Source: Arthrobacter mangrovi
Lineage (GTDB): Bacteria; Actinomycetota; Actinomycetes; Actinomycetales; Micrococcaceae
DNA length: 64,000 nucleotides
Direction of reading: 5' to 3'
Assembly: GCF_026011795.1 (NCBI RefSeq)
Contig: NZ_BRVS01000005.1
Span: 62,001 to 126,000 of the forward strand
Part shown: in pieces, positions 1-8,970 of the stretch
Position numbering within the stretch: position 1 is the stretch's first letter
How the letters are laid out: each line of letters starts with the position of its first letter
Notes under the pieces: model-generated
What the model was told of the DNA's origin: nothing
The model's database searches: none
Seen by the model: the letters and a program-made list of their open reading frames with translations, nothing else
Made by a program: the position numbers and the translations under genes

Positions 1-165
1 GATGCCGGGCAGGCGCAGCTCGCTCAGCTGCATCTCATAACGCAGGTAGACCGCCAGCACGATGGCGACGATCCAGGAGAACGAGTCCAGCAGGAACTGC
101 GACCACAGCCAGAGCGCCTTGTCGCTGCTGGCGGTCCTGCCGGGGGCCGGGGCGGGCTGGCTCAT
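1..165 (-). CDS. N-terminus of a CapD/FlaA1-like polysaccharide biosynthesis protein (partial)
   Basis: Only the first 55 codons lie in the window; the gene runs off the left edge. The start codon overlaps the tsaC stop as ATGA, so the two are translationally coupled. After a short polar N-terminus (MSQPAPAPGRTASSDKA) comes a hydrophobic helix beginning around residue 18 (LWLWSQFLLDSF) and ending in LAVYLRYEM. A first membrane helix ending in LRY is typical of membrane-anchored NDP-sugar epimerase/dehydratases (CapD, FlaA1, PglF), which modify sugars for surface polysaccharides. The NAD-binding domain lies outside the window, so the family call rests on the anchor alone. Another polytopic membrane enzyme is possible. 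Confidence 0.5.
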   Translation of the reverse strand, partial: MSQPAPAPGRTASSDKALWLWSQFLLDSFSWIVAIVLAVYLRYEMQLSELRLPGI

Positions 166-929
166 GCCCCGACGGTCCCTTCCCGGGACTGCGGCGCAGA
201 TTCGTCGTCGTCCGCCGCCTCGCTCTGCGGTTCGGCGGGCGCCTCTCCGGACGCCTGCTGCGGAAGTTCCTCGCCCAGGCCGAGGATGCCGGGCACCGCT
301 TCGCGCAGCCGCTCGAGGCTGAGCGCACCTTCGCGCACCACCCGGAGAGGGGTCGACGTGCAGTCAACGATCGTCGACGGGACCGACCCGGCCTCGCGCT
401 CCCCCGCCTCGAGGTAGACCTCGACCGACTCGCCGAGCTGGGCGAACGCCTCCGCGGCAGTCTGCGCGGCCGGCATGCCCGTCCGATTGGCGGAGGAAAC
501 GGCCAGCGGCCCGGTCAGCGCGAGCAGGTCCAGGGCAATCCGGTCATCCGGCATGCGCAGGGCCACGGTGCCCTTCGTCTCCCCCAGGTCCCACGTCAGC
601 GAAGGCTGGGCGTGGAAGATGAGCGTCAGTCCGCCGGGCCAGAACGTGTCGGCCAGCAGCCGGGCGTCGGCGCTGATGTCGACCGCGAGGCCGTCCATGG
701 TCTGGGGCCGCGGAATCAGGACCGGGGGCGGCATCTTCCTGCTCCGCCCTTTCGCCGCCAGCAACGTGGCGACTGCCTGCGGCGAGAAGGCGTCGGCGGC
801 GATCCCGTAGACCGTGTCGGTCGGGATTACCACGCACTGCTTGCTGCCAAGGGCCGTCTGTGCGGCGGCCAGCCCTTCGCTCCGCTCGACTTCGTCCTGG
901 CAATTGAATGTGGGGGTCACAGGTTTCAT
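162..929 (-). CDS. tsaC: L-threonylcarbamoyladenylate synthase (Sua5/YrdC/TsaC family)
   Basis: Makes threonylcarbamoyl-AMP from Thr, bicarbonate and ATP, the first step of the t6A37 modification of ANN-reading tRNAs, in the cytosol. The YrdC fold is recognised by VVIPTDTVYGIAADAF near residue 33, KGRSRKMPPPVLI, FWPGGLTLI and SSANRTGMP. The protein is 255 residues. The last ~50 are an acidic, Ala/Glu-rich tail without the Sua5 C-terminal domain. I start at ATG 929, 19 bases after the prmC stop. The reading frame stays open upstream inside prmC, but that part lacks family sequence. It follows prfA and prmC, a usual actinobacterial order, and overlaps the next gene by 4 bases. Confidence 0.9.
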   Translation of the reverse strand: MKPVTPTFNCQDEVERSEGLAAAQTALGSKQCVVIPTDTVYGIAADAFSPQAVATLLAAKGRSRKMPPPVLIPRPQTMDGLAVDISADARLLADTFWPGGLTLIFHAQPSLTWDLGETKGTVALRMPDDRIALDLLALTGPLAVSSANRTGMPAAQTAAEAFAQLGESVEVYLEAGEREAGSVPSTIVDCTSTPLRVVREGALSLERLREAVPGILGLGEELPQQASGEAPAEPQSEAADDDESAPQSREGTVGA

Positions 930-948
930 TCTTTCATTCTTGGCGCCG

Positions 949-1794
949 CTACCGCTTGACAGCGGCGGTCGCACGCTCTCGTCCGGTGAGATCGGAGACC
1001 GTGCCAACATCGTTCCAGCAGCCGGCGTCCACGAGCAATTTCGACACGGCCGGTGCCTGCACTTCGGCGTGTTCCATGATGAAATAGCCTCCGCTTTTCA
1101 GCAGGCGTGCGGCGCTGGCCGCGGTGGCGCGGGGCAGTTCCATGCCGTCCGCTCCCCCGCCGTAAAGGGCCAGTTCGGGGTCGTGTTCGGCTACTTCCGG
1201 GTCGACGGGCACGGCGTCCGGGGGTATGTACGGAGGGTTGGAAACAACGACGTCGAACGTTCCGTCATGTTCTTCCAGTGCGGTCCGCAGGTCCCCCCGG
1301 ACCAGCACGACACCGAGCGGCTCCAGGTTCCGGGCGGCCCACGCGTGGGCGAGCTCGCTGAGTTCGACGGCGTATACCTCGGCTCCGGGGACCTCGCTGG
1401 CGATGGATCCCGCGATGGCGCCGGACCCGGTGCCCAGGTCAACGACCTTGGCACCCGGTGTTTGGCGGGCGGCGTCGATGGCGTGCTGGGCAACCGTTTC
1501 GGTCTCCGGCCGCGGGATGAAGACGCCCGGCCCGACGTCGAGCTCCAGGTGGCGGAAATAGGCCTTGCCCGTAATGTGCTGCAGCGGAACCCGGCGTGCG
1601 CGCTCGGCGACGAGCTCGGCCAGGCCTTCCGGGCTGGCGGCCCCGGTCAGGGCCAGGGCCCGCACCCGGCCGGCGGATTCCCCCAGAAGGTGCGCGGCCA
1701 GCAGCTCGGCATCCACGCGTGGGCTCGGAACGCCCGCCTCCGCCAGGAGCCTGGCCGCCTCGGCCAGCGCCTCGGCGAGAGTTACTGCTGCCAC
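949..1794 (-). CDS. prmC: Peptide chain release factor N5-glutamine methyltransferase
   Basis: Methylates the Gln of the GGQ motif of release factors RF1 and RF2 using S-adenosylmethionine, which raises termination efficiency. The 281-residue protein has the N-terminal helical substrate-binding domain (residues ~1-75) and a Rossmann methyltransferase domain. The SAM loop reads VVDLGTGSGAIAGSIA, and the diagnostic NPPY tetrad appears as VVSNPPYIPP. The start lies 5 bases after the stop of prfA, the gene for its own substrate, so both are on one transcript. Length and motifs are normal for the family. Confidence 0.95.
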   Translation of the reverse strand: MAAVTLAEALAEAARLLAEAGVPSPRVDAELLAAHLLGESAGRVRALALTGAASPEGLAELVAERARRVPLQHITGKAYFRHLELDVGPGVFIPRPETETVAQHAIDAARQTPGAKVVDLGTGSGAIAGSIASEVPGAEVYAVELSELAHAWAARNLEPLGVVLVRGDLRTALEEHDGTFDVVVSNPPYIPPDAVPVDPEVAEHDPELALYGGGADGMELPRATAASAARLLKSGGYFIMEHAEVQAPAVSKLLVDAGCWNDVGTVSDLTGRERATAAVKR

Positions 1795-1799
1795 GTCGC

Positions 1800-2879
1800 C
1801 TAGTGGTCCTCGCCCAGTGCGTCGAGCCGCGCCTGTTCGTCCATCTCGATAGCCGACTGGATGACCGGCTCCAGCTCCCCGTTCATGACGGCATCGAGGT
1901 TGTAGGCCTTGTAACCGGTGCGGTGGTCAGCCACCCGGTTCTCCGGGAAGTTGTAGGTCCGGATCCGCTCCGAACGGTCCATGGTGCGGATCTGCGACTT
2001 GCGGGTCTCGGAGTTGGCGGCATCGATCTGCTCCTGCTGGTGCGCCAGCAAGCGGGCACGCAGCACGCGCATGGCCGCCTCGCGGTTCTGCAGCTGCGAT
2101 TTTTCGTTCTGCATGGCAACCACAATGCCGGTCGGCAGGTGCGTGATCCGGACCGCCGAGTCCGTGGTGTTGACCGACTGGCCGCCCGGCCCGGAGGAAC
2201 GGTACACGTCGATCTTGAGGTCGTTCTGGCTGATGTCGATCTCTTCCGGCTCGTCCACCTCGGGGAGCACCAGCACGCCGGCCGCCGACGTGTGGATACG
2301 GCCCTGGGATTCGGTGACCGGGACGCGCTGGACGCGGTGCACGCCGCCCTCGAACTTCATCCGTGCCCACACACCCTCGGCCGGGTCGTTCGACGAGCCC
2401 TTGATGGCCATGGAGACGTCCTTGAACCCGCCCAGGTCGGACTCGGTAGCGGAGATGATCTCCGTCTTCCAGCCCCGGCCTTCCGCGTAGCGCGTGTACA
2501 TGCGCAGGAGGTCTCCTGCGAAGAGCGCCGCTTCGTCGCCGCCTTCGCCGCCCTTGACCTCGATAATGACGTTGCGGGCATCGTCCGGGTCCCGGGGAAT
2601 GAGCAGCCGGCGCAGCCGCTCCTGCGCCGCCTCGAGCTCGGCTTCCACGCCGGGGACTTCCGCGGCGAACTCCGGATCCTCCGCCGCCATTTCCCGGGCC
2701 GCGCCCAGGTCTTCGGAGAGCTGCTTCCACCGCTTGTGGGCCTCGACGATCCCGTTCAGCTGGGCGGAACGGCGCCCCAGCTTGCGCGCCAGCGCCTGGT
2801 CGGCGTACACGGCGGGATCGCTCAACTGCTGCTGCAGCTGCGCGTGCTCATCCAACAAGCCCTGGACGGACTCAAACAT
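1800..2879 (-). CDS. prfA: Peptide chain release factor 1 (RF1)
   Basis: Recognises UAA and UAG in the ribosomal A site and triggers peptide release. The 359-residue protein has the usual order: an N-terminal helical domain, the codon-recognition domain and the peptidyl-tRNA hydrolysis motif GGQ ([20 protein letters not shown]) near residue 231. The start is supported by GGAAGAGG shortly upstream. It is the first gene of prfA-prmC-tsaC. In many actinobacteria rpmE (ribosomal protein L31) sits between rho and prfA, but the 208-base gap here has no such gene. Confidence 0.96.
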   Translation of the reverse strand: MFESVQGLLDEHAQLQQQLSDPAVYADQALARKLGRRSAQLNGIVEAHKRWKQLSEDLGAAREMAAEDPEFAAEVPGVEAELEAAQERLRRLLIPRDPDDARNVIIEVKGGEGGDEAALFAGDLLRMYTRYAEGRGWKTEIISATESDLGGFKDVSMAIKGSSNDPAEGVWARMKFEGGVHRVQRVPVTESQGRIHTSAAGVLVLPEVDEPEEIDISQNDLKIDVYRSSGPGGQSVNTTDSAVRITHLPTGIVVAMQNEKSQLQNREAAMRVLRARLLAHQQEQIDAANSETRKSQIRTMDRSERIRTYNFPENRVADHRTGYKAYNLDAVMNGELEPVIQSAIEMDEQARLDALGEDH

Positions 2880-2967
2880 CTCTAACCTCTTCCGACTCTT
2901 GTCTCAGTCTAAGTAACGACGGCGGCCTCGGGGACAGCCGGGGTGCCATTGGCGGCTTAACAGCAAC

Positions 2968-3080
2968 AGCCGCCCAAAACATGCCAGCCAGCTAGGCTCC
3001 GGCCGGACCGGTCCGCGTCGGCGGATCCGTAGGGGCCGCGGCCTTCGCAATCAAGGAGGACCGGCATATCTTGGGCGGCT
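2968..3080. repeat. Inverted repeat in the prfA-rho gap
   Basis: A 10-base sequence (AGCCGCCCAA, 2968-2977) recurs as its exact inverse complement at 3071-3080, 93 bases away. Between them lies a perfect 12-base palindrome, CGGACCGGTCCG (3004-3015). No T-run follows, so a classical rho terminator is not evident. The 208-base gap otherwise holds only the prfA promoter region; I see no coding sequence. Confidence 0.4.
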
Positions 3081-3087
3081 AGGGCAG

Positions 3088-5181
3088 CTACCTGTCGTCG
3101 TCGGACTTGGAACCCAGCGTGGTCTTCTGGACCTGCATCAGGAATTCGACGTTGGACTGCGTCTCGCGGATCTTGCCGGTGAGCAGTTCAAGCGACGACT
3201 GCGTGTCCAGACCCGAAAGGACCCGGCGCAGCTTCCACATGATCTTGACTTCCTCGGGCGAGAGCAGGTTCTCTTCGCGGCGGGTACCGGACGCGTTGAC
3301 GTCCACGGCCGGGAAGATGCGCTTGTCGGCCAGGCTCCGGGAGAGCCGCAGTTCCATGTTGCCGGTGCCCTTGAATTCCTCGAAGATCACTTCGTCCATC
3401 TTGGAACCGGTTTCCACCAGCGCAGTGGCGAGGATGGTCAGCGAGCCGCCGTTCTCGATGTTGCGCGCAGCACCGAAGAAGCGCTTCGGCGGGTACAGTG
3501 CGGACGAGTCCACGCCGCCGGAGAGGATGCGGCCGGAGGCCGGCGCGCTCAGGTTGTAGGCGCGGCCCAGGCGGGTCATCGAATCCAGCAGGACGACGAC
3601 GTCCATGCCCATTTCCACCAGGCGCTTGGCCCGCTCGATCGCGAGTTCGGCGACCGTGGTGTGGTCATCGGCAGGGCGGTCGAAGGTCGAGGCGATGACC
3701 TCGCCCTTGACCGTGCGCTGCATGTCCGTGACTTCTTCCGGACGCTCGTCGACCAGGACCATCATGAGGTGGACCTCGGGGTTGTTGATGGTGATGGCGT
3801 TCGCGATGGACTGCAGGATCAGCGTCTTGCCGGCCTTCGGCGGCGAGACGATGAGGCCACGCTGGCCCTTGCCGATCGGCGCGACGAGGTCGATGACGCG
3901 CGGGCCGATCTTCTTGGGCTCGGTCTCCAGGCGCAGGCGCTCGGAGGGGTACAGCGGAACCAGCTTGGCGAAGTCCACGCGGTCCTTGTTGTCCTCGGCG
4001 GGCTTGCCGTTGACCGAGGTCAGCCGAACCAGGGCGTTGAACTTCTGCCGGCTGTTCTGGTTCGGGTTCTCGCCGTCCCGCGGCGCGCGGATGGCACCGA
4101 CGACGGCGTCGCCCTTGCGCAGGTTGTACTTCTTCACCTGTGCCAGCGAAACGTAGACATCGTTCGGTCCGGGCAGGTAGCCGGAGGTGCGGACGAAGGC
4201 GTAGTTTTCCAGCACGTCGAGGATGCCGGCGACCGGCAGCAGGACATCGTCCTCGCTGATCTCGGTGTCATCCACATCCGGGCTGCGGTCACGGCCGCGG
4301 CGGCGGTCGTTCCGGTCGCGGAAGCGGGTGTTGCCCGAATCTCCGTCGCGGTCGCGGCGGTTGCGGCTGCGGCGGTTGCGGTTGCGTCCGCCGTCCTCGG
4401 AGTCGTCGCGCGTGTCCGTGTCGCGGCCTTCGCCGTCACGTCCGCGTCCACGGCCGCGGTCGCGCCGTTCGCGGCGGTCGCTCTGTCCCTCTTGGCCGCC
4501 CTGGCCTCCCTGCTGGCCCTGGCCCTCCTGGCCGCCCTTGGGGGTTTCGGCGCCGGCGGCTTCGCCCTGCTCGCGGCGCTCGGCGCCGGCTTCGACCTGC
4601 TCCGGCTGCTGCTCGGCGCGGCGGTTGCGGGTACGTCCCTGGCCGCGGCCGCCCTCGCGGACGGTTTCGGCCTCGGGCCGCTGTGCCTCGGCCTGGGCCG
4701 GAGCAGCGGCTTCGGCGGCGGGAGCGGCGGCCGCCGGGGCAGCGGCTTCCGCGGCGGGCGCCTGTGCTGCAGCGGGTGCTTCGGCGACGGTGCCGTCGCT
4801 TGAGGCCCGGCGGCTGCGGGTGCGGGACCGGCTGACGCGTTCTGCGGCCTTGTTCAGGTCCCCGCCGGTCTTCGGAGCGGTCTTCGCCTGGCCGTTGGAC
4901 GAGGCGGCCTCGGCCGCCGCCTCAGGCGCGGCCGGCGCTTCCGCTGCGGCGGCACGTGCCGCGGCCTTGGCCGGGCGATCCGCAACGGACGAACCGCGCT
5001 GGTGGTCGGAGATCGCCGCGACCAGGTCGCTCTTGCGCATCCGCGAACCACCCGTGATGCCCAGCTGGGTGGCCAGAGCCTGCAGCTGTGCAAGCTTCAG
5101 TCCGGCAAGTCCCGCACTCTTCGGCGCAGGTGAGTCTGATGTTGTCGCCACACCTGCAGTCAGGTCAGTGGTTTCTGTCAC
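3088..5181 (-). CDS. rho: Transcription termination factor Rho with long basic/acidic insertion
   Basis: Hexameric RNA-dependent ATPase/translocase that ends transcription. Order along the 697 residues: Rho_N domain (LAGLKLAQLQALATQLGI, residues ~20-60), then ~200 residues of low-complexity Ala/Glu then Gln/Gly/Arg/Asp-rich sequence (~80-300). Next comes the RNA-binding cold-shock-like domain (VAGILDVLENYAFVRTSGYLPG). The RecA-like core follows, with Walker A SPPKAGKT (~447) and Walker B VVVLLDSMTRLGRAYN (~527). Long insertions of this kind are typical of actinobacterial Rho. The start is GTG 5181, preceded by GAAGGA at good spacing; upstream in-frame ATGs lack family similarity. Monocistronic. 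Confidence 0.95.
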   Translation of the reverse strand: MTETTDLTAGVATTSDSPAPKSAGLAGLKLAQLQALATQLGITGGSRMRKSDLVAAISDHQRGSSVADRPAKAAARAAAAEAPAAPEAAAEAASSNGQAKTAPKTGGDLNKAAERVSRSRTRSRRASSDGTVAEAPAAAQAPAAEAAAPAAAAPAAEAAAPAQAEAQRPEAETVREGGRGQGRTRNRRAEQQPEQVEAGAERREQGEAAGAETPKGGQEGQGQQGGQGGQEGQSDRRERRDRGRGRGRDGEGRDTDTRDDSEDGGRNRNRRSRNRRDRDGDSGNTRFRDRNDRRRGRDRSPDVDDTEISEDDVLLPVAGILDVLENYAFVRTSGYLPGPNDVYVSLAQVKKYNLRKGDAVVGAIRAPRDGENPNQNSRQKFNALVRLTSVNGKPAEDNKDRVDFAKLVPLYPSERLRLETEPKKIGPRVIDLVAPIGKGQRGLIVSPPKAGKTLILQSIANAITINNPEVHLMMVLVDERPEEVTDMQRTVKGEVIASTFDRPADDHTTVAELAIERAKRLVEMGMDVVVLLDSMTRLGRAYNLSAPASGRILSGGVDSSALYPPKRFFGAARNIENGGSLTILATALVETGSKMDEVIFEEFKGTGNMELRLSRSLADKRIFPAVDVNASGTRREENLLSPEEVKIMWKLRRVLSGLDTQSSLELLTGKIRETQSNVEFLMQVQKTTLGSKSDDDR

Positions 5182-5504
5182 GAAGGATCCTTCCCCCTCG
5201 TCGGGCGGCCGCATCGGAAGCGGACCGCGTTGTTTGCATCCCGGCTGATGCATAAGAAACATAGCCGGGTCGGGTTTGCCGAAGTGCGGCACCTGGCAAA
5301 GCCGAGTGATTGTGGAAAAACCTCGGACGACGTCCGTTCAATCGGTCTTAGGGATGCGCCGTCCGCGCTTGCTGCGCGTGGCACGGCACTTAGTAATTCC
5401 TCGACGGATCCTCAGGAGGCTGCACCGGATCATGGCCCCGCTGCCGGCACTTCATGGCCGGTGCCAAATTTGCCAGCGGCCGCTGCGACAGGTTGCCAAG
5501 CCGG
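5182..5504. other. Intergenic region upstream of rho, downstream of thrB
   Basis: About 320 bases without a supported gene. It must hold the rho promoter and a long 5' leader, and possibly the thrB terminator, but no convincing -35/-10 pair or T-tailed hairpin stands out. The rho frame is open for 37 codons upstream of the GTG start, but that translation is not family-like. Confidence 0.5.
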
Positions 5505-6467
5505 TTAATTCCGGCGGTGCATTTCTACTTTAGCACCATCTGTGTCGACTTCCAGTTCCAGAACACGCCAGCCGTCGGCGATCGGGGACGCCGCCACGAT
5601 GGCGTGGATCTGCTCCCGGATGCGGTCCGCCTGCTGCCGCCCGCGCGCCAGAGTCATGACCGTCGGGCCGGCTCCCGAGACCACGGACGCGAAGCCTGCG
5701 GCCCGCAGCGACGCCATGAGGTCGGCGCTGGGGGCCATGGCCGGCGCCCGGTGGCTCTGGTGCAGCGCGTCCACCGTGGCCGGCAGCAGCAGCGACGGGT
5801 CGCGGGTGAGCGCCTGCACCAGCAGGGCGGCGCGGCCCGCATTGGCGGCGGCGACGTGGTGCGGTACGGAAACCGGCAGCAGGTTGCGTGCCGTCTCCGT
5901 AGACAGTTCGTACGACGGAATCGCCACGATCGGGATGATGTCCGGGTGGACATCGACGGCGGTGCTGAAGAAGGACCCCGCCGTCTCCCAGGAAATGGCC
6001 AAGCGGCCGGCCAGCGCGGGGGCGACGTTGTCCGGATGCCCTTCCTGCGCCGAGCACAGCTGGAGGACCTCCTGCGCGGACAGCCTGTCGTCGGCGGGCA
6101 GCAGCGCGTTCGCCAGCAGCACAGCGCTGACGATCGCCGCTGCCGACGAGCCCAGGCCGCGTCCGTGCGGAATGACGTTCGTTGCTTCCAGCCGCAGGCC
6201 GTTGCTTTCGAAGCCTACCCGGCCGAGCGTGTCCCTGATCGTGGCGATGATCAGGTGGCTCTCGTCCCGGGGCAGTTCCGCGGAACCCTCGCCCGTGACC
6301 CGGGCGCTGAACACGCCGTCGTCGGTGGATTCCACCGAGACCTGGTCGTACAGCGTCACCGCCAGTCCGAGGCTGTCAAAGCCGGGGCCCAGGTTGGCGC
6401 TTGTCGCCGGGACCCGCACGCTCACGCGCTGGCCCGCGGCGATCGCCGTGCGTTCGAAGGTCCTCAC
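5505..6467 (-). CDS. thrB: Homoserine kinase
   Basis: GHMP-family kinase that phosphorylates L-homoserine with ATP for threonine synthesis. The N-terminal strand VSVRVPATSANLGPGFDSLGLAV and the GHMP ATP loop PHGRGLGSSAAAIVSAVLLAN are intact. So is the C-terminal motif VVSGAGPTVMTLA. I chose GTG 6467, 7 bases after the thrC stop, giving 320 residues, close to family length. A TTG at 6509 would overlap thrC by 35 bases and is less likely. It is the last gene of hom-thrC-thrB, so enzymes for consecutive steps are co-transcribed. Confidence 0.93.
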   Translation of the reverse strand: MRTFERTAIAAGQRVSVRVPATSANLGPGFDSLGLAVTLYDQVSVESTDDGVFSARVTGEGSAELPRDESHLIIATIRDTLGRVGFESNGLRLEATNVIPHGRGLGSSAAAIVSAVLLANALLPADDRLSAQEVLQLCSAQEGHPDNVAPALAGRLAISWETAGSFFSTAVDVHPDIIPIVAIPSYELSTETARNLLPVSVPHHVAAANAGRAALLVQALTRDPSLLLPATVDALHQSHRAPAMAPSADLMASLRAAGFASVVSGAGPTVMTLARGRQQADRIREQIHAIVAASPIADGWRVLELEVDTDGAKVEMHRRN

Positions 6468-6474
6468 GGGGGCG

Positions 6475-7575
6475 CTACTCGAGGCCAAGGGCTGCAGCCA
6501 CGCTGACAACGTCGAAATCGACCTTCACCGGGGTCACTTCGCCGCCGTCTTCGGTCCGAAGGGCCCACTGCGGGTCCTTCAGGCCGTGCCCGGTGACCGT
6601 GATGACGATGGTCTTGCCGGCGGGCACTTCGCCGGCCTCGTGCTTCTTGATCAATCCGGCGACGCCGGCCGCGGATCCAGGCTCCACGAAAACCCCTTCG
6701 CGGGAGGACAGCCACCGGTGGGCCGCCAGGATCTGCTCGTCGGACACGGACTCGATCAGGCCGCCCGATTCGTCACGGGCGGCCACCGCGGTCTGCCAGG
6801 AGGCGGGGTTGCCGATCCGGATGGCGGTGGCGATGGTCTCGGGCTCGGTAACCGGATGGCCCAGGACCAGCGGGGCGGCCCCTTCTGCCTGGAAGCCCCA
6901 CAGCTGCGGGGTCCTGGTCGCTACGGCGGGCAGCGTGCCGGCCGTCTTCGACTCGTACTCGGCCGCGTACTCCTGGTAGCCCTTCCAGTACGCGGTGATG
7001 TTGCCCGCGTTGCCGACGGGCATGACGTGGATGTCCGGGGCGTCGCCGAGGTAGTCGACGGTCTCGAAAGCCGCCGTCTTCTGCCCCTGGATGCGTGCCG
7101 GGTTCACCGAATTGACCAGGAAGACCGGGTACGCCTCGGAAAGCTTGCGCGCCACGTCGAGGCAGTTGTCGAAGTTCCCGTTGATCTGGATGATCTCCGC
7201 GCCGTGGGCGATCGCCTGGCTCATTTTGCCCATCGCGATCTTGCCGGCGGGTACCAGGACCGCGCACTTCAGTCCGGCCTGGGTGGCATACGCGGCGGCC
7301 GAGGCAGACGTGTTGCCCGTCGAAGCGCAGACAACGGCCTTCGCGCCCGCTTCCACCGCGGCCGTGATGGCCATGGTCATGCCGCGGTCCTTGAATGATC
7401 CGGTCGGGTTCATGCCCTCGACCTTCAGGTACACGGTCGAACCGGTCAGCTCGGAGAGCGCCTTGGCATGGACGAGCGGCGTTCCGCCTTCGCCCAAGGT
7501 CACGATCTCGGTCTCGTCCGTGACCGGCAGACGGTCGGCGTACTCGCGGATGACGCCGCGCCATTGGTGAGCCAC
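6475..7575 (-). CDS. thrC: Threonine synthase
   Basis: PLP enzyme converting O-phospho-L-homoserine to L-threonine. The 366-residue protein is of the short actinobacterial type. The PLP lysine lies in [12 protein letters not shown] (residue ~60), followed by the phosphate-binding and cofactor segments [15 protein letters not shown] and [15 protein letters not shown]. It starts directly after the hom stop with no gap and is followed by thrB. No threonine leader peptide or attenuator is visible in front of the operon. Confidence 0.95.
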   Translation of the reverse strand: MAHQWRGVIREYADRLPVTDETEIVTLGEGGTPLVHAKALSELTGSTVYLKVEGMNPTGSFKDRGMTMAITAAVEAGAKAVVCASTGNTSASAAAYATQAGLKCAVLVPAGKIAMGKMSQAIAHGAEIIQINGNFDNCLDVARKLSEAYPVFLVNSVNPARIQGQKTAAFETVDYLGDAPDIHVMPVGNAGNITAYWKGYQEYAAEYESKTAGTLPAVATRTPQLWGFQAEGAAPLVLGHPVTEPETIATAIRIGNPASWQTAVAARDESGGLIESVSDEQILAAHRWLSSREGVFVEPGSAAGVAGLIKKHEAGEVPAGKTIVITVTGHGLKDPQWALRTEDGGEVTPVKVDFDVVSVAAALGLE

Positions 7576-8895
7576 TTAGACTCCTTCTACTCGCAGGACA
7601 GAAGTTACTGAATTGACAACGTCGAGGTCTTTGATCGCTTCCACCGTGGCGGCCAGCGACGCCTCGGTGCCGCGGTGCGTGATGATGCGCAGCTCGGCGG
7701 CGGCGCTGCCGTCCGCGATGCCGGGCAGGTCCTCGGTGTGCATGGTCTGGCGCATGACCTCGATCGATACGCCGTGGTCGGCGAAAACGTGCGCGATCTT
7801 CGCGAGCACGCCGGGCTGGTCCGCCACGTCGAGGCCGATGTAGTAGCTGGTGAGGATGCTGTCCTCGCCGAGCACTTGCAGCTGCTCCCCGGTGGTCTCG
7901 GTGCGGCCGCGCCCGCCGCTGACGATCCTCCGCGCGGCGGCGACCACGTCGCCCACCACGGCCGACGCCGTCGGCCGGCCGCCGGCTCCCTGGCCGTAGA
8001 ACATCAGCTGGCCCGCGTTCTCGGCCTCGACGAAGACCGCGTTGAAGGCGCCGTGGACGGCGGCGAGCGGGTGGGTGCGCGGCAGGAGGGTCGGGTGCAC
8101 GCGCACCGAGACACCGGCGGTGCCGTCCTTCGCCGTCTGCTTTTCGGCAATCGCCAGCAGCTTGATGACGAAACCGGTGTCGCGGGCGGCCTCGATGTCC
8201 GCGGCCGTGATCGACGTGATGCCCTGGCAGCGCACGGCGTCGAGCGGGAAGACCGTGTGGAAGGCCAGCGAGGCCAGCAGCGTCCCCTTGGCCGCCGCGT
8301 CCAGGCCCTCGATGTCCGCCGTCGGGTCCGCCTCCGCGTAGCCGAGCGCCTGCGCCGCCTTCAGCGCGTCGGCGAAGTCCGCGCCGGTGGTGTCCATCTG
8401 GTCCAGGATGTAGTTCGTGGTGCCGTTGACGATGCCCAGCACGCGCGTGATCCGGTCGCCCGCGAGGCTCTCGCTGATCGGACGCAGGATCGGGATGGCG
8501 CCGGCGACGGCGGCCTCGAAGTACAGTTCGACGTCGGCCGCGGCGGCCATCTCGTACAGCGCCGGGCCGTCCGCCGCCAGCAGCGCCTTGTTGCCGGTAA
8601 CGACGGAGGCGCCGTGCTCCACCGCGCGCAGGATCAGCGACCGTGCCGGTTCCATGCCGCCCATGAGTTCGATGACGACGTCGGCATCCTTCACGAGGGC
8701 CTCGGCGTCCTCGGTGAACAGCTCGCGCGGCAGCTCGACGTCCCGCGGCGCGTCGACGTTGCGCACCGCGATGCCGGCGAGTTCCAGGCGGGCCCCCGAG
8801 CGGCGGGCCAGGTCTTGGCCGTCGTCAAGGAGTATCCGCGCCACCTGGGATCCGACATTTCCGCACCCCAACAGTGCCACTTTCAGCGTGTTCAT
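7576..8895 (-). CDS. hom: Homoserine dehydrogenase
   Basis: Reduces aspartate semialdehyde to homoserine with NAD(P)H, the branch point to threonine and methionine. The nucleotide-binding loop is LLGCGNVGSQVARIL at the very N-terminus. The catalytic domain carries GIVNGTTNYILDQM and the lysine-containing segment GYAEADPTADIEGLDAAAK. Residues ~355-439 form an ACT domain (YYIGLDVADQPGVLAKIAHVF), the usual site of threonine feedback inhibition. At 439 residues it is full length. It heads the hom-thrC-thrB unit; lysA lies 75 bases upstream on the same strand. Confidence 0.95.
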   Translation of the reverse strand: MNTLKVALLGCGNVGSQVARILLDDGQDLARRSGARLELAGIAVRNVDAPRDVELPRELFTEDAEALVKDADVVIELMGGMEPARSLILRAVEHGASVVTGNKALLAADGPALYEMAAAADVELYFEAAVAGAIPILRPISESLAGDRITRVLGIVNGTTNYILDQMDTTGADFADALKAAQALGYAEADPTADIEGLDAAAKGTLLASLAFHTVFPLDAVRCQGITSITAADIEAARDTGFVIKLLAIAEKQTAKDGTAGVSVRVHPTLLPRTHPLAAVHGAFNAVFVEAENAGQLMFYGQGAGGRPTASAVVGDVVAAARRIVSGGRGRTETTGEQLQVLGEDSILTSYYIGLDVADQPGVLAKIAHVFADHGVSIEVMRQTMHTEDLPGIADGSAAAELRIITHRGTEASLAATVEAIKDLDVVNSVTSVLRVEGV

Positions 8896-8970
8896 TGCTG
8901 CTCTAACTCCCGTGTTGGTAAAAAACTGCCATGCGTCTCTCGCTGGCCTGCCGGCCGTGCGGCCTAAGGC

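Noticed and set aside
4223-5248. Long plus-strand frame rich in Ser/Arg/Ala over the rho 5' half
   Set aside because: It is a shadow of the low-complexity insertion of Rho.
8896-8970. Possible riboswitch or attenuator before hom
   Set aside because: The 75-base gap is too short for a known amino-acid riboswitch and has no leader peptide with Thr/Ile runs.
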